A stretch of 64,000 nt of DNA, from NCBI RefSeq assembly GCF_029338175.1, contig NZ_CP119862.1:4000839-4064838 (forward strand). The letters are read 5' to 3'. The notes under the pieces are model-generated. The model saw only the letters and a list, made by a program, of their open reading frames with translations. It did not search any database and was not told the origin of the DNA. A program made the translations under genes and the position numbers. Of the stretch, positions 51,479 to 64,000 are shown piece by piece. This DNA comes from Citrobacter enshiensis. GTDB taxonomy: Bacteria > Pseudomonadota > Gammaproteobacteria > Enterobacterales > Enterobacteriaceae. The first letter of the stretch is position 1. Each line of letters opens with the position of its first letter.

Positions 51479-53851
51479 ATGAAAAAACGTATTCCCACTC
51501 TTCTGGCCACCATGATTGCCAGCGCCCTTTATAGCCAGCAGGGCGCCGCAGCCGATCTCGCCTCACAATGTTTGCTGGGCGTGCCGAGCTATAACCGTCC
51601 ACTGGTGCAGGGCGAGACGAACGAGTTACCCGTTACCATTACGGCCGATCACGCCAAAGGGAACTACCCTGATGACGCGGTGTTTACCGGCAATGTGGAT
51701 ATCGCCCAGGGTAATAGCCGTCTTCAGGCTGATGAGGTGCAACTCCATCAGAAAGAAGCCCAGGGGCTCCCCGAACCCGTTCGTACTGTCGATGCGCTGG
51801 GTAACGTCCATTATGATGACAACCAGGTCATCCTGAAGGGGCCGAAAGGCTGGTCGAACCTGAATACTAAAGATACTAACGTTTGGGAAGGCGACTATCA
51901 GATGGTCGGTCGTCAGGGGCACGGTAAAGCGGACCTGATGAAACAGCGTGGCGAAAACCGCTATACGATCCTTGAAAACGGTAGCTTTACCTCCTGTTTA
52001 CCCGGCGCTGACACCTGGAGCGTGGTGGGCAGTGAAGTTATCCACGACCGCGAAGAGCAGGTGGCGGAAATCTGGAATGCCCGTTTTAAAGTCGGCCCTG
52101 TTCCGGTCTTCTATAGCCCGTATTTGCAGTTACCGGTTGGCGACAAACGCCGCTCAGGCTTCCTGATCCCGAATGCGCAGTACAGCAGTAATAACTATTT
52201 TGAGTTCTATCTGCCGTATTACTGGAATATCGCGCCCAATATGGACGCCACGATCACGCCACACTACATGCACCGCCGTGGCGGCATTATGTGGGAGAAC
52301 GAATTCCGCTACCTCACCCATGCGGGTACCGGTTTGATGGAGTTTGACTACCTGAACTCCGATAATGTCTATAGTGACGAAAATCCTAAAGATGACAACT
52401 CGCGCCGCTGGTTGTTCTACTGGCAACACTCAGGCGTCATGGACCAGGTGTGGCGTTTCAACGTTGACTACACCAAGGTCAGCGACTCACAATATTTCAA
52501 TGACTTCGATAACAAGTACGGCTCCAGTACTGACGGCTATGCGACGCAGAAATTTAGCGTTGGCTACGCGGTGGAAAACTTTGACGCCACCGTGTCGACC
52601 AAGCAGTTCCAGGTCTTTAGCGATCAGAACACCAGCAGTTACTCAGCAGAACCACAGTTAGACGTTAACCTCTATCAGAATGACGTCGGTCCTTTTGATA
52701 TGCGTGTCTACGGTCAGGCGGTGCATTTTGTTAACTCCAAAGACGATCAGCCGGAAGCAACCCGTCTGCACATCGAACCGACCATCAATTTGCCGTTGTC
52801 GAATCAGTGGGGCAGTATCAATACGGAAGCCAAGTTGATGGCAACCCACTACCAACAGACCAATCTGGATTCATACAACAACAATCCGCTAAACACAGAA
52901 AAACTGGATGAGTCCGCTGACCGCGTGATGCCGCAGTTCAAAGTCGACGGTAAGATGATTTTTGAACGCGACATGGCCACCTTTGCACCGGGTTACACCC
53001 AGACGCTGGAGCCTCGCGCGCAGTACCTATATGTCCCGTTCCGTGACCAGAGCGGTATCTACAACTACGATTCGTCTTTGCTGCAATCTGACTATTCTGG
53101 CCTGTTCCGCGACCGTACTTATGGCGGCCTGGACCGTATCTCCTCCGCCAACCAGGTCACGACCGGCGTCACATCTCGTGTATATGATGACGCTGCCGTT
53201 GAACGTTTTAACGTTTCTCTGGGTCAAATCTACTATTTCACGGAGTCTCGCACTGGCGATGACAACATAAAATGGGAGAATGATGACAAAACAGGTTCAC
53301 TGGTTTGGGCGGGCGACACCTACTGGCGCATTTCCGATCGTTGGGGTTTACGTAGCGGTCTGCAATATGACACGCGTCTGGACAGCGTGGCTACCAGCAG
53401 CAGCAGCATTGAATACCGTCGGGATGAAAATCGCCTGGTGCAACTGAACTACCGGTATGCCAGCCCGGAATATATTCAGGCAACATTGCCCAGAAATAGT
53501 AGCGATAATCGCTGGAATGCCCCGCAGTATAAAGACGGGATTAATCAGGTCGGTATGGTGGCAAGCTGGCCAATTGCTGACCGGTGGTCCATTGTTGGCG
53601 CCTACTACTATGACACCAATGTGAATAAAGCTGCCGACCAGATGCTCGGTCTACAGTATAACTCCTGCTGTTATGCGCTGCGCTTCGGGTACGAACGTAA
53701 GCTGAACGGTTGGGATAGTGACAAACAAGAGTCTGTCTATGACAACGTGATCGGCTTTAACATCGAGCTGCGTGGCCTGAGCTCCAATTATGGCCTCGGC
53801 ACGCAAGAGATGCTGCGCTCGAACATTCTGCCGTACCAGAACTCTTTGTGA
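51479..53851 (+). CDS. lptD: LPS-assembly outer-membrane protein LptD
   Basis: LptD is the large barrel that inserts lipopolysaccharide in the outer leaflet together with LptE. The 790 residues (Escherichia 784) have a signal peptide ending about QQGAAA (residue 25), a periplasmic jellyroll domain and a 26-strand barrel. The four cysteines of the essential disulfides are C31, C173, C730 and C731; the last two are shifted by six from Escherichia because of a small insertion near residues 670-685 (around [18 protein letters not shown]). It heads the lptD-surA-pdxA-rsmA-apaGH operon. Confidence 0.98.
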   Translation: MKKRIPTLLATMIASALYSQQGAAADLASQCLLGVPSYNRPLVQGETNELPVTITADHAKGNYPDDAVFTGNVDIAQGNSRLQADEVQLHQKEAQGLPEPVRTVDALGNVHYDDNQVILKGPKGWSNLNTKDTNVWEGDYQMVGRQGHGKADLMKQRGENRYTILENGSFTSCLPGADTWSVVGSEVIHDREEQVAEIWNARFKVGPVPVFYSPYLQLPVGDKRRSGFLIPNAQYSSNNYFEFYLPYYWNIAPNMDATITPHYMHRRGGIMWENEFRYLTHAGTGLMEFDYLNSDNVYSDENPKDDNSRRWLFYWQHSGVMDQVWRFNVDYTKVSDSQYFNDFDNKYGSSTDGYATQKFSVGYAVENFDATVSTKQFQVFSDQNTSSYSAEPQLDVNLYQNDVGPFDMRVYGQAVHFVNSKDDQPEATRLHIEPTINLPLSNQWGSINTEAKLMATHYQQTNLDSYNNNPLNTEKLDESADRVMPQFKVDGKMIFERDMATFAPGYTQTLEPRAQYLYVPFRDQSGIYNYDSSLLQSDYSGLFRDRTYGGLDRISSANQVTTGVTSRVYDDAAVERFNVSLGQIYYFTESRTGDDNIKWENDDKTGSLVWAGDTYWRISDRWGLRSGLQYDTRLDSVATSSSSIEYRRDENRLVQLNYRYASPEYIQATLPRNSSDNRWNAPQYKDGINQVGMVASWPIADRWSIVGAYYYDTNVNKAADQMLGLQYNSCCYALRFGYERKLNGWDSDKQESVYDNVIGFNIELRGLSSNYGLGTQEMLRSNILPYQNSL

Positions 53852-53904
53852 TCTGATTGATTTACCACGTAATCCGCATTGCGGTTAATTGAAATGGAAA
53901 AAGT

Positions 53905-56998
<3,094 letters not shown>

Positions 56999-57000
56999 GC

Positions 57001-57378
57001 ATGATCAATTCGCCCCGAGTGTGTATTCAGGTACAAAGCGTCTATATTGAGGCACAGTCCGCACCTGATGATGAACGTTACGTCTTTGCGTACACCGTTA
57101 CCATCCGCAATTTGGGGCGAGCGCCAGTACAGCTGTTAGGTCGCTACTGGCTGATTACCAATGGTCATGGCCGTGAAACTGAAGTACAGGGTGAAGGTGT
57201 GGTTGGCGTACAGCCACACATCGCGCCTGGTGAAGAATATCAGTATACCAGCGGTGCCGTCATTGAAACGCCGCTGGGCACCATGCAGGGTCATTACGAA
57301 ATGATCGACGAAAATGGCGTTGCCTTTACGATCGATATCCCCGTATTTCGACTCGCTGTTCCTACACTCATTCATTAA
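57001..57378 (+). CDS. apaG: ApaG (DUF525) protein
   Basis: ApaG is a small fibronectin-III-like protein linked by operon context to ApaH; its biochemical role is not established. The 125 residues contain the family block [38 protein letters not shown]. It lies between rsmA and apaH with gaps of two and ten bases. Confidence 0.97.
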   Translation: MINSPRVCIQVQSVYIEAQSAPDDERYVFAYTVTIRNLGRAPVQLLGRYWLITNGHGRETEVQGEGVVGVQPHIAPGEEYQYTSGAVIETPLGTMQGHYEMIDENGVAFTIDIPVFRLAVPTLIH

Positions 57379-57388
57379 AACTAGAGCG

Positions 57389-58237
57389 ATGGCAACATAC
57401 CTCATTGGCGACGTTCACGGTTGCTACGACGAACTGATCGCATTGTTAGAACAAGTAGAATTTACCCCAGGGAATGACACCTTATGGTTGACGGGCGATC
57501 TGGTCGCCCGTGGTCCCGGTTCGCTGGACGTGCTGCGCTACGTTAAGTCGCTGGGTGACAGCGTTCGCTTAGTGCTGGGCAATCACGACCTTCATCTGCT
57601 GGCCGTATTTGCCGGCATCAGTCGCAATAAACCCAAAGACAGGCTTACCCCGCTGCTGGAAGCGCCAGACGCCGACGAACTGCTCAATTGGTTGCGTCGT
57701 CAGCCGCTATTACAGGTTGATGAAGAGAAGAAACTGGTCATGGCCCACGCGGGCATCACACCGCAGTGGGATCTACACACCGCCAAAGAGTGCGCACGCG
57801 ATGTCGAAGCGGTCTTATCCAGCGACTCTTACCCTTTCTTTCTGGACTCGATGTACGGTGATATGCCAAACAACTGGACACCAGAGTTAACGGGGCTGGC
57901 GCGCCTGCGTTTTATCACCAACGCGTTTACCCGTATGCGCTACTGTTTTCCGAACGGTCAACTGGATATGTACAGCAAAGAGTCACCGGAAAACGCACCG
58001 GCGCCGCTGAAGCCCTGGTTTGCCATTCCGGGACCCGTTAGCGAAGCGTACAGCATTGCTTTTGGACACTGGGCCTCACTGGAAGGAAGAGGCACGCCAG
58101 AGGGAATTTACGGGCTGGATACGGGATGCTGCTGGGGCGGTGACTTAACCTGCCTGCGTTGGGAAGATAAAAAATATTTTGTACAGCCATCAAACCGCCA
58201 CCGAAATCCTGGCGGACATGAAGCGGTGGCGTCGTAA
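57389..58237 (+). CDS. apaH: Symmetrical diadenosine tetraphosphatase ApaH
   Basis: ApaH hydrolyses Ap4A to two ADP and removes Np4-type caps from RNA. The 282 residues have the metallophosphoesterase motifs GDVHGCYDE (8-16), [18 protein letters not shown] and later MAHAGI and GHW. The ATG at 57389 gives [11 protein letters not shown] as in relatives; the frame extends upstream inside apaG but no homologue starts there. The last residues differ from the Escherichia tail. Confidence 0.98.
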   Translation: MATYLIGDVHGCYDELIALLEQVEFTPGNDTLWLTGDLVARGPGSLDVLRYVKSLGDSVRLVLGNHDLHLLAVFAGISRNKPKDRLTPLLEAPDADELLNWLRRQPLLQVDEEKKLVMAHAGITPQWDLHTAKECARDVEAVLSSDSYPFFLDSMYGDMPNNWTPELTGLARLRFITNAFTRMRYCFPNGQLDMYSKESPENAPAPLKPWFAIPGPVSEAYSIAFGHWASLEGRGTPEGIYGLDTGCCWGGDLTCLRWEDKKYFVQPSNRHRNPGGHEAVAS

Positions 58238-58255
58238 TCGCGCAACAGAAATACA

Positions 58256-58290
58256 GGCCGGATAAGACGCGTCAGCGTCGCCATCCGGCA
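58256..58290. repeat. REP hairpin between apaH and folA
   Basis: GCCGGATAAGACGCG pairs with CGTCGCCATCCGGC, one REP unit in the convergent gap. Confidence 0.88.
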
Positions 58291-58309
58291 CTATGCGCCT
58301 GATTCTCGC

Positions 58310-58903
<594 letters not shown>

Positions 58904-58987
58904 TCATTTAAAGTGGAGTGCCAGCCTTACAGTAGTTCAAAAACAGTCAATTAGCAGTAAAGTTTGCAGAACATCACATTTTTTACC

Positions 58988-60850
58988 TTATGCTGACGGT
59001 TTTACTTCCGGCTCATCGGCAACGTCGCCCGTATGTTTACCTTCATCCGTGCCTTGCCAGCCATGGCGTTGAATTAAAGACAAATGTTCGCGATCTTCGG
59101 TGATGATTTCACTCAGCATTGCACTGGTGCGTTTGTAGACGGCCGCGCGGGCATTTGCGTCATTTTCCCCCATTGCCATCTCTTCAACCATTTGCGTATT
59201 GAAACGGCGGAACAAGTCCGCGCGTTCACGCGCTTCATAACGACCTAGCCCTAAACTTTCCAGCGCCAGACGCCCGGTCTTTAACGCGCCTTCGAAGGTT
59301 TCACGTTCCGGCATCTCCACCCCGGCCTGTCGCAAACGAATGTAGTGATCGACATCGCGGGCGCGGGCAAGAATTTGCAGACTGGGGAAATGGGTCTTCA
59401 CCATTTCAGTCAGCTCAAGACTGGTTTGCGGATCGTCAATGGCGTTAATTAACACCTCTGCTTTTGCAGCCCCCGCAGATTCCAGCAAATCCATGCGCGT
59501 CGCATCGCCGTAAAACACCTTCATACCAAATTTACGCAGCGTCTCAATATGGTCAGGGTCGTGATCGAGGACGACCATTTTCACCCCACTCGACAACAAC
59601 AAACGACCGGTTATCTGACCAAAGCGCCCGAACCCGGCAATGATCACGCGCGGTTGTTCTTCGTCAATTTCATCCGCTTCACGTTCTTCATCTGCCGCAG
59701 ATTTTTCCATCCGTGTCAGAAGAACCAGCAAAATCGGCGTCGCCGCCATAGAGAGAGCAACCGCCAGCGTCAACGCTTTCGCCCATTCAGGATCCAGCAC
59801 ATTCGCCATTTGCGCCGCACCAAACACCACAAACGCAAATTCACTCCCCTGCCCTAATAATACGGCAAACCAGCGACGTTGTTTGTTCGGAACCTGCAAC
59901 GGTCGGGCTACCAGCCACAGCATGCCCATTTTAATGACCAGGAAACCCACCAGCAGAATGACAATACGCAGCGGGTTATCGATCAGCGTGCCAAAATCGA
60001 TCGACATGCCGACGCCAATGAAAAACAGTCCCAGTAATAGCCCTTTAAACGGCTCAATATCGCTTTCCAGCGCATGTCGGTATTCTGAGCTCGCCAGCAG
60101 CACGCCAGCCAGAAACGCGCCCATTGCCATTGAGAGCCCCACCTCTTCCAGCAGCAATCCGAAGCCGAAAACAAGAAACAGCGCCACGGCGCTAAAGACT
60201 TCCCGCAGACCTGTGCGAGCCACAAAACGCAGTGCCGGGCGCGAGACATAGCGCCCCAGCACCACCACCAACACCAGCGCGCCCGCGACTTTCAATGCAG
60301 AAAGTGCGAACGCCCCCAGGGTGGTGGACGCGCCGCTGGCCGCCAGCAATGGAATCATCGCCACCAGCGGAATCGCCGCGATATCCTGGAACAGCAGCAC
60401 CGCAAAGGCGCTACGCCCCATTTGAGAAACCGTCAGATTACGTTCGTTCATCGCCTGCATGGCGATGGCTGTCGAAGAAAGCGCCAGCGTCATACCAATC
60501 AGTTCTGCGACCTGCCAGCGCAGACCGAGGAACATACAAAACAGACCAATCAGGCCGCCACAGACCACCATCTGCAAAACGCCGCCGCCAAACACCGATG
60601 CCCGCAGTTTCCACAAACGCTGCGGATCCAGCTCAAGACCGATAACAAACAGCATCAGCACTACGCCGATCTCAGCAAAATGCAGGATAGATTCGGCGTC
60701 TGTCACCAGGCGTAATCCCCACGGGCCGATAATGCATCCGGCGATGAGATACCCCAGTACCGACCCTAAACCAAGCCGCACGGCAATCGGCACAATCAGC
60801 GCCGCAGAGCCCAGATAAATTAACGCCTGTATTAGCGTGTGGCTATCCAT
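58988..60850 (-). CDS. kefC: Glutathione-gated potassium efflux antiporter KefC
   Basis: KefC releases potassium and acidifies the cytoplasm when glutathione adducts of toxic electrophiles bind. The 620 residues comprise a CPA2-type membrane domain of about 12-13 helices, then a cytoplasmic RCK/KTN domain with the nucleotide motif [13 protein letters not shown] near residue 405 that binds glutathione and nucleotides. Its start overlaps the kefF end by eight bases. Confidence 0.98.
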   Translation of the reverse strand: MDSHTLIQALIYLGSAALIVPIAVRLGLGSVLGYLIAGCIIGPWGLRLVTDAESILHFAEIGVVLMLFVIGLELDPQRLWKLRASVFGGGVLQMVVCGGLIGLFCMFLGLRWQVAELIGMTLALSSTAIAMQAMNERNLTVSQMGRSAFAVLLFQDIAAIPLVAMIPLLAASGASTTLGAFALSALKVAGALVLVVVLGRYVSRPALRFVARTGLREVFSAVALFLVFGFGLLLEEVGLSMAMGAFLAGVLLASSEYRHALESDIEPFKGLLLGLFFIGVGMSIDFGTLIDNPLRIVILLVGFLVIKMGMLWLVARPLQVPNKQRRWFAVLLGQGSEFAFVVFGAAQMANVLDPEWAKALTLAVALSMAATPILLVLLTRMEKSAADEEREADEIDEEQPRVIIAGFGRFGQITGRLLLSSGVKMVVLDHDPDHIETLRKFGMKVFYGDATRMDLLESAGAAKAEVLINAIDDPQTSLELTEMVKTHFPSLQILARARDVDHYIRLRQAGVEMPERETFEGALKTGRLALESLGLGRYEARERADLFRRFNTQMVEEMAMGENDANARAAVYKRTSAMLSEIITEDREHLSLIQRHGWQGTDEGKHTGDVADEPEVKPSA

Positions 60851-61373
60851 TGTGCGCCTCCTGCCATTCCATCAACCGCTGCTTGTAGTGACGCGCCTGC
60901 GCCTGCAACGTTTCGTCATCACAAATAAAAGTACAATGCATAGCAAACGGCGGTTGCCAGGTCAGTCCGCAGTAAATTGCAGTGGCCTGCAAAGGCTGAG
61001 AAAGCACGTCAAAACCTGGGTGTGCGCCAATATCGAAGTGGCTTTCGCCGCCGCCCGTGGTGACGGCCCACATCAGGTGTTTATTGCGAAGCGCGGTTCC
61101 TCCGTGCCCGTAGGCCCAGCCGTGAGAAAGGACTTTATCCATCCAGAGTTTAAGCAAGGGGGGAACGCCGTACCACTGCATTGGGTGTTGCCAGATGATC
61201 AGATCAGCGCGGGATAGCGCTTCCTGTTCTGCGGCGATATCGATACTGAAGTCGGGATAAAGCTGGTAAAGAGAGCGAATTTCTACACCGCCCAGCATCC
61301 TTGCCTGTTCGAGCATCCGCTTATTCGCATGCGAATGGTGCGGATAAGGATGCGCGTAAATGATAAGAATCAT
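60843..61373 (-). CDS. kefF: KefC ancillary quinone oxidoreductase KefF
   Basis: KefF is a flavodoxin-like NAD(P)H:quinone reductase that activates KefC. The 176 residues have the family segments [17 protein letters not shown] and [21 protein letters not shown] and [10 protein letters not shown]. The ATG at 61373 gives the family start; eight more codons upstream are in frame but include an odd sequence. A 22-bp palindrome lies just upstream (61394-61415). Confidence 0.97.
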   Translation of the reverse strand: MILIIYAHPYPHHSHANKRMLEQARMLGGVEIRSLYQLYPDFSIDIAAEQEALSRADLIIWQHPMQWYGVPPLLKLWMDKVLSHGWAYGHGGTALRNKHLMWAVTTGGGESHFDIGAHPGFDVLSQPLQATAIYCGLTWQPPFAMHCTFICDDETLQAQARHYKQRLMEWQEAHNG

Positions 61374-61393
61374 GATTAGCCTGTTATTTTGCG

Positions 61394-61415
61394 ACACTCT
61401 TTTACCACAGAGTGT
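61394..61415. promoter_or_regulatory. 22-bp palindrome upstream of kefFC
   Basis: ACACTCT (61394-61400) and AGAGTGT (61409-61415) form a perfect dyad with an eight-base spacer, 21-42 bases ahead of the kefF start. It could be a regulator operator or a leader hairpin; no known site was recognised. Confidence 0.5.
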
Positions 61416-61493
61416 AGTCAGTTATTCACCAGGCTTATAGTCAATATTCTTGAGCGGTCAGGATGAGAATTCTGAACGAGTGGTTCCGGCCGC

Positions 61494-62819
61494 TTATGGC
61501 TTACCGCGAATTTTCATATTCCCTGCCTGCAACAGCGTCAGGCCACGCGTTTCCGGGGCAAACATGACGGAGACAGCCAGACCGATCAGCGAAATCAATG
61601 CCCCAATCAGCATCACGTTATTAATTCCGTAGCGGGTGATGAAAATCGGTAACGCCCAGGTGGAGACCACCGTCCCGATACGGCTGAGCGACATGATGAC
61701 ACCGACCGCAGAAGCGCGAATGTCAGTGGGAAACAGCTCGTTGGGGTAAAGCCATTGCAAAATACCCGGCCCACCGGAGAAAAACGCATAGACCGCAAAC
61801 GCCACCACCACCAGACCGATCCCTAAATTGGGGATAAACCCAAGCAGCGCCAGGGCGAAGGTCATCATCGCAAAGCTGCCGATAAGCAACGGGCGACGAC
61901 CGATACTGTTCAGCCAGAACATGGCCGGAACACAGCCCAGCATAAAGAAGAGGCTGATCACCACATTTCCTAATGCCGCACTCCGGCCCTGCTCCCAGCC
62001 GAGCAATCCAACGATCTGCGGACCAAAGGTGTAGATGGCAAACATCGGGATCACCTGACAGGTCCAGATGACCGCAACGAAAAGCACAAACGGAAAATGG
62101 CGGCGGTTAAACAACTGCAGGAAACGGGTTTCCTTAGGCGGTTCGTCATCAAAAACGACGGGTTCGCCAAACAATTTGATCATCATCTTCTGGCACTCTT
62201 CCACCCGTCCTTTGCGTAGCAGCCAACGCGGGGATTCCGGGAGGTCAAAACGGCCAATCAGGATGATAAGACACGGAATGGCGGCACTGCCAAGCATCCA
62301 GCGCCAGCCGCCTTCAACGTCGTATAAACAATAGCCGACCAGGTTGGCGCAGGTCGCGCCCACGTACCACATAGCGGCAATAAAACCGATGGAGAACGCC
62401 CGCTGGCGGGTGTTGGAGAATTCGGTGATCATCGAGGTGGCGATGGGATAATCCGCGCCAATCACAATCCCAATCAGCACGCGCATGATCAGCAGTTCAA
62501 ACGGTGTAGAGACAAACATGGTCGCCACCGATATCGCCCCAATGGCGACGATATCGATAAGGAACATTTTGCGGCGTCCGACCTTGTCGCAAATATAGCC
62601 AAACAGCGAGGTACCAACAAACAGCCCTGCCAGCGTCGCGGCGCCGAGCATACCGATCCATTCTGCGTCCAGGCCCAATGTCGGGGTCAATTGCTCCAGC
62701 GCAACGCCGATAATGACGAGTACGTACCCATCCAGAAAGGGTCCACCGCTTCCCCACAGCATGATACGGCGGTGAATGGATGAGAATTTGAGGTCGTCAA
62801 AATTCCTTGGCTGCTGCAT
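61494..62819 (-). CDS. yaaU: Predicted MFS transporter YaaU
   Basis: YaaU is an uncharacterised sugar-porter-type member of the major facilitator superfamily; its substrate is unknown. The 441 residues form about 12 helices, with the loop 2-3 motif DKVGRRK, the helix 6 end PESPRWL and the C-terminal PETRG motif typical of the group. Two in-frame ATG codons lie upstream; I chose the one with AGGA ahead, giving MQQPRNFDDLKFSS as in Escherichia (443 residues). It lies between kefFC and fixABCX, so a role with carnitine-related metabolism has been guessed but is unproven. Confidence 0.93.
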   Translation of the reverse strand: MQQPRNFDDLKFSSIHRRIMLWGSGGPFLDGYVLVIIGVALEQLTPTLGLDAEWIGMLGAATLAGLFVGTSLFGYICDKVGRRKMFLIDIVAIGAISVATMFVSTPFELLIMRVLIGIVIGADYPIATSMITEFSNTRQRAFSIGFIAAMWYVGATCANLVGYCLYDVEGGWRWMLGSAAIPCLIILIGRFDLPESPRWLLRKGRVEECQKMMIKLFGEPVVFDDEPPKETRFLQLFNRRHFPFVLFVAVIWTCQVIPMFAIYTFGPQIVGLLGWEQGRSAALGNVVISLFFMLGCVPAMFWLNSIGRRPLLIGSFAMMTFALALLGFIPNLGIGLVVVAFAVYAFFSGGPGILQWLYPNELFPTDIRASAVGVIMSLSRIGTVVSTWALPIFITRYGINNVMLIGALISLIGLAVSVMFAPETRGLTLLQAGNMKIRGKP

Positions 62820-62845
62820 GGCTATTTCCTGTTTCATCGGCAACG

Positions 62846-62931
62846 TTGCCGGATGGCGACGCAAAACGTCTTATCCGGCTAACAGAACTGCATATTTTAG
62901 TCGGCCGGATGCGCGTAAGCGCTACCCGGCA
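62846..62931. repeat. BIME of two REP units between yaaU and fixX
   Basis: The first unit TTGCCGGATGGCGACG...CGTCTTATCCGGC (62846-62879) and the second TCGGCCGGATGCGCG...CGCTACCCGGC (62901-62930) fill the gap after fixX and ahead of yaaU. The long hairpins may end the fixABCX transcript. Confidence 0.88.
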
Positions 62932-62937
62932 TCGGGC

Positions 62938-63225
62938 TCAGCCGTAACGAAACTCCACGCCAAAGGTGCCACGCGGGTATTCCCACTTTTCCAGCGCCGT
63001 CCCCAAACCGAGGATCCGGCAGGTGCCGCATTCAAGACACCCTGCATAATCAAAACGTACGCTACCGTCATCCTGTTTTTTATACAATCCCGCAGGGCAG
63101 GCCTTAATCAGAACTTCCAGCGCCTGTTTATCGGGGTCAGTTTTCAGAATGATGTGTGGATTCTCTTCATCCACATTGAATTTATTAACGCCCAGTTTGA
63201 CGTCTACATTGACGGAAGAAGTCAT
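62938..63225 (-). CDS. fixX: Ferredoxin-like protein FixX
   Basis: FixX is a ferredoxin-like electron carrier thought to pass electrons with FixABC to anaerobic carnitine reduction. The 95 residues carry cysteines C43 (CPAG) and C63, C66 and C69 in CLECGTC, enough for one [4Fe-4S] cluster. It overlaps the end of fixC by four bases. Confidence 0.97.
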   Translation of the reverse strand: MTSSVNVDVKLGVNKFNVDEENPHIILKTDPDKQALEVLIKACPAGLYKKQDDGSVRFDYAGCLECGTCRILGLGTALEKWEYPRGTFGVEFRYG

Positions 63226-64000
63226 AATGCGGTTACTCCTTTAATGCCGTCCTTCATCAAATTGATAAAGCCGACTTTCTTAGCATGGCGCAGGATTTTT
63301 TTACGCATCGGCACCGGCGCGCTGCCATCAATGGTAAAGAGATCGCGAGCAATGCCGACAACCATTTCAGGGTATTGCGTAAACATGCGCGGATTGTCGA
63401 GGAAGGCAGGTAAACGCTGGTACATGCGCATATCACGCATCGGGCCGTTGTCCAGATGCTGATGGTATTCCGCCAGTCCTTGCTTACTGAAATCGTTGCT
63501 ACGCATGGCAGAGAGTACCGTTTTCGCGGCGGCTTCACCTGCCGATACTGCCAGATCCATACCGCGAATAGTAAAGCCCAGGTTCATGCACATTCCGGCG
63601 GCATCGCCGGCAATCAACACGCCGTCCCCTACCAGCTCAGGCTGCATGTTCATTCCGGCTTCAGGAACGACGTGCGCGGCATATTCGACCATCTTGCCGC
63701 CAGCAATGAGCGGAGCGACTGCCGGGTGTTGTTTAAAGTCTTCCAGCATTTGTGGAACCGATTTTTTGGCGTCTTTCAGATGATGAAGGCCGCACACCAG
63801 CCCCAGAGAAATGGTTGTTTCATTGGTATAGAGGAAACCGCCGCCCATCAGGCCATCGGTTGGCGATCCTGCAAACAGACAGGCAGCCCCTTCGTTGCCC
63901 TGCAACTGGAAGCGATCTTCAATCACCGATTTGGGTAATTCGATAAGCTCTTTTACCCCTACCGCAACGTGTTCTGCTTCAACGCGTTTTGCCATGCCCA
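63222..64000 (-). CDS. fixC: FAD-dependent oxidoreductase FixC (C-terminal part, cut by window edge)
   Basis: FixC is a flavoprotein similar to electron-transfer-flavoprotein:quinone oxidoreductase, working with FixABX. About 259 C-terminal residues of the usual 428 are present, with the FAD-binding GDGVLIAGDAAGMCMNLGFTIRGMDLAVSAGEAAA segment. The frame is open to the last base; the N-terminal nucleotide-binding part lies outside. Confidence 0.97.
   Translation of the reverse strand, partial: GMAKRVEAEHVAVGVKELIELPKSVIEDRFQLQGNEGAACLFAGSPTDGLMGGGFLYTNETTISLGLVCGLHHLKDAKKSVPQMLEDFKQHPAVAPLIAGGKMVEYAAHVVPEAGMNMQPELVGDGVLIAGDAAGMCMNLGFTIRGMDLAVSAGEAAAKTVLSAMRSNDFSKQGLAEYHQHLDNGPMRDMRMYQRLPAFLDNPRMFTQYPEMVVGIARDLFTIDGSAPVPMRKKILRHAKKVGFINLMKDGIKGVTAL

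Overview
This is an ordinary chromosomal core segment of an enterobacterium close to Citrobacter, Salmonella and Escherichia. Protein lengths, gene order and small leader elements match the Escherichia 'minute 0 to 3' region read in reverse. A 281-residue AraC without the Escherichia C-terminal tail, a LeuO that reads closer to the Salmonella protein than the Escherichia one, and REP palindromes of the TGCCGGAT type point to Citrobacter or a close relative. The species cannot be fixed from sequence reading alone.

Layout. (1) 1-20612, minus strand: the end of secA (its 3' part lies outside), the arrest-peptide gene secM, lpxC, then the whole division and cell-wall cluster, transcribed mraZ-rsmH-ftsL-ftsI-murE-murF-mraY-murD-ftsW-murG-murC-ddlB-ftsQ-ftsA-ftsZ from a recognisable promoter and MraZ operator at about 20550-20612. 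Most genes overlap or nearly touch, which suggests translational coupling. (2) 21136-31360: cra, ilvIH and leuO on the minus strand, facing leuLABCD on the plus strand across an AT-rich regulatory region; together these make branched-chain amino acids. (3) 31359-38012: the sugar-phosphate stress locus setA, sgrS/sgrT, sgrR, followed by a TPP riboswitch and thiBPQ for thiamin import. (4) 38022-44107: yabI (DedA family), araC and araBAD with the araO2, araO1, CRP, araI1 and araI2 control region preserved. (5) 44148-50327: polB under a LexA box, rapA and rluA. (6) 50334-58237: djlA divergent from the lptD-surA-pdxA-rsmA-apaG-apaH operon, covering outer-membrane assembly, PLP synthesis, rRNA methylation and Ap4A hydrolysis. 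(7) 58310-64000, minus strand: folA, kefC/kefF, yaaU, fixX and the C-terminal part of fixC.

I see no prophage, insertion sequence, CRISPR array, tRNA, rRNA or broken gene. The unusual material is in the gaps. A 17-bp-arm inverted repeat and a degenerate palindromic repeat lie between djlA and lptD. The loop of the araBAD terminator holds the polB -10 box. All four convergent gene pairs in the window are separated by a REP hairpin. A very short ORF with a good ribosome-binding site lies between mraZ and cra. No convincing novel multi-gene system is present.
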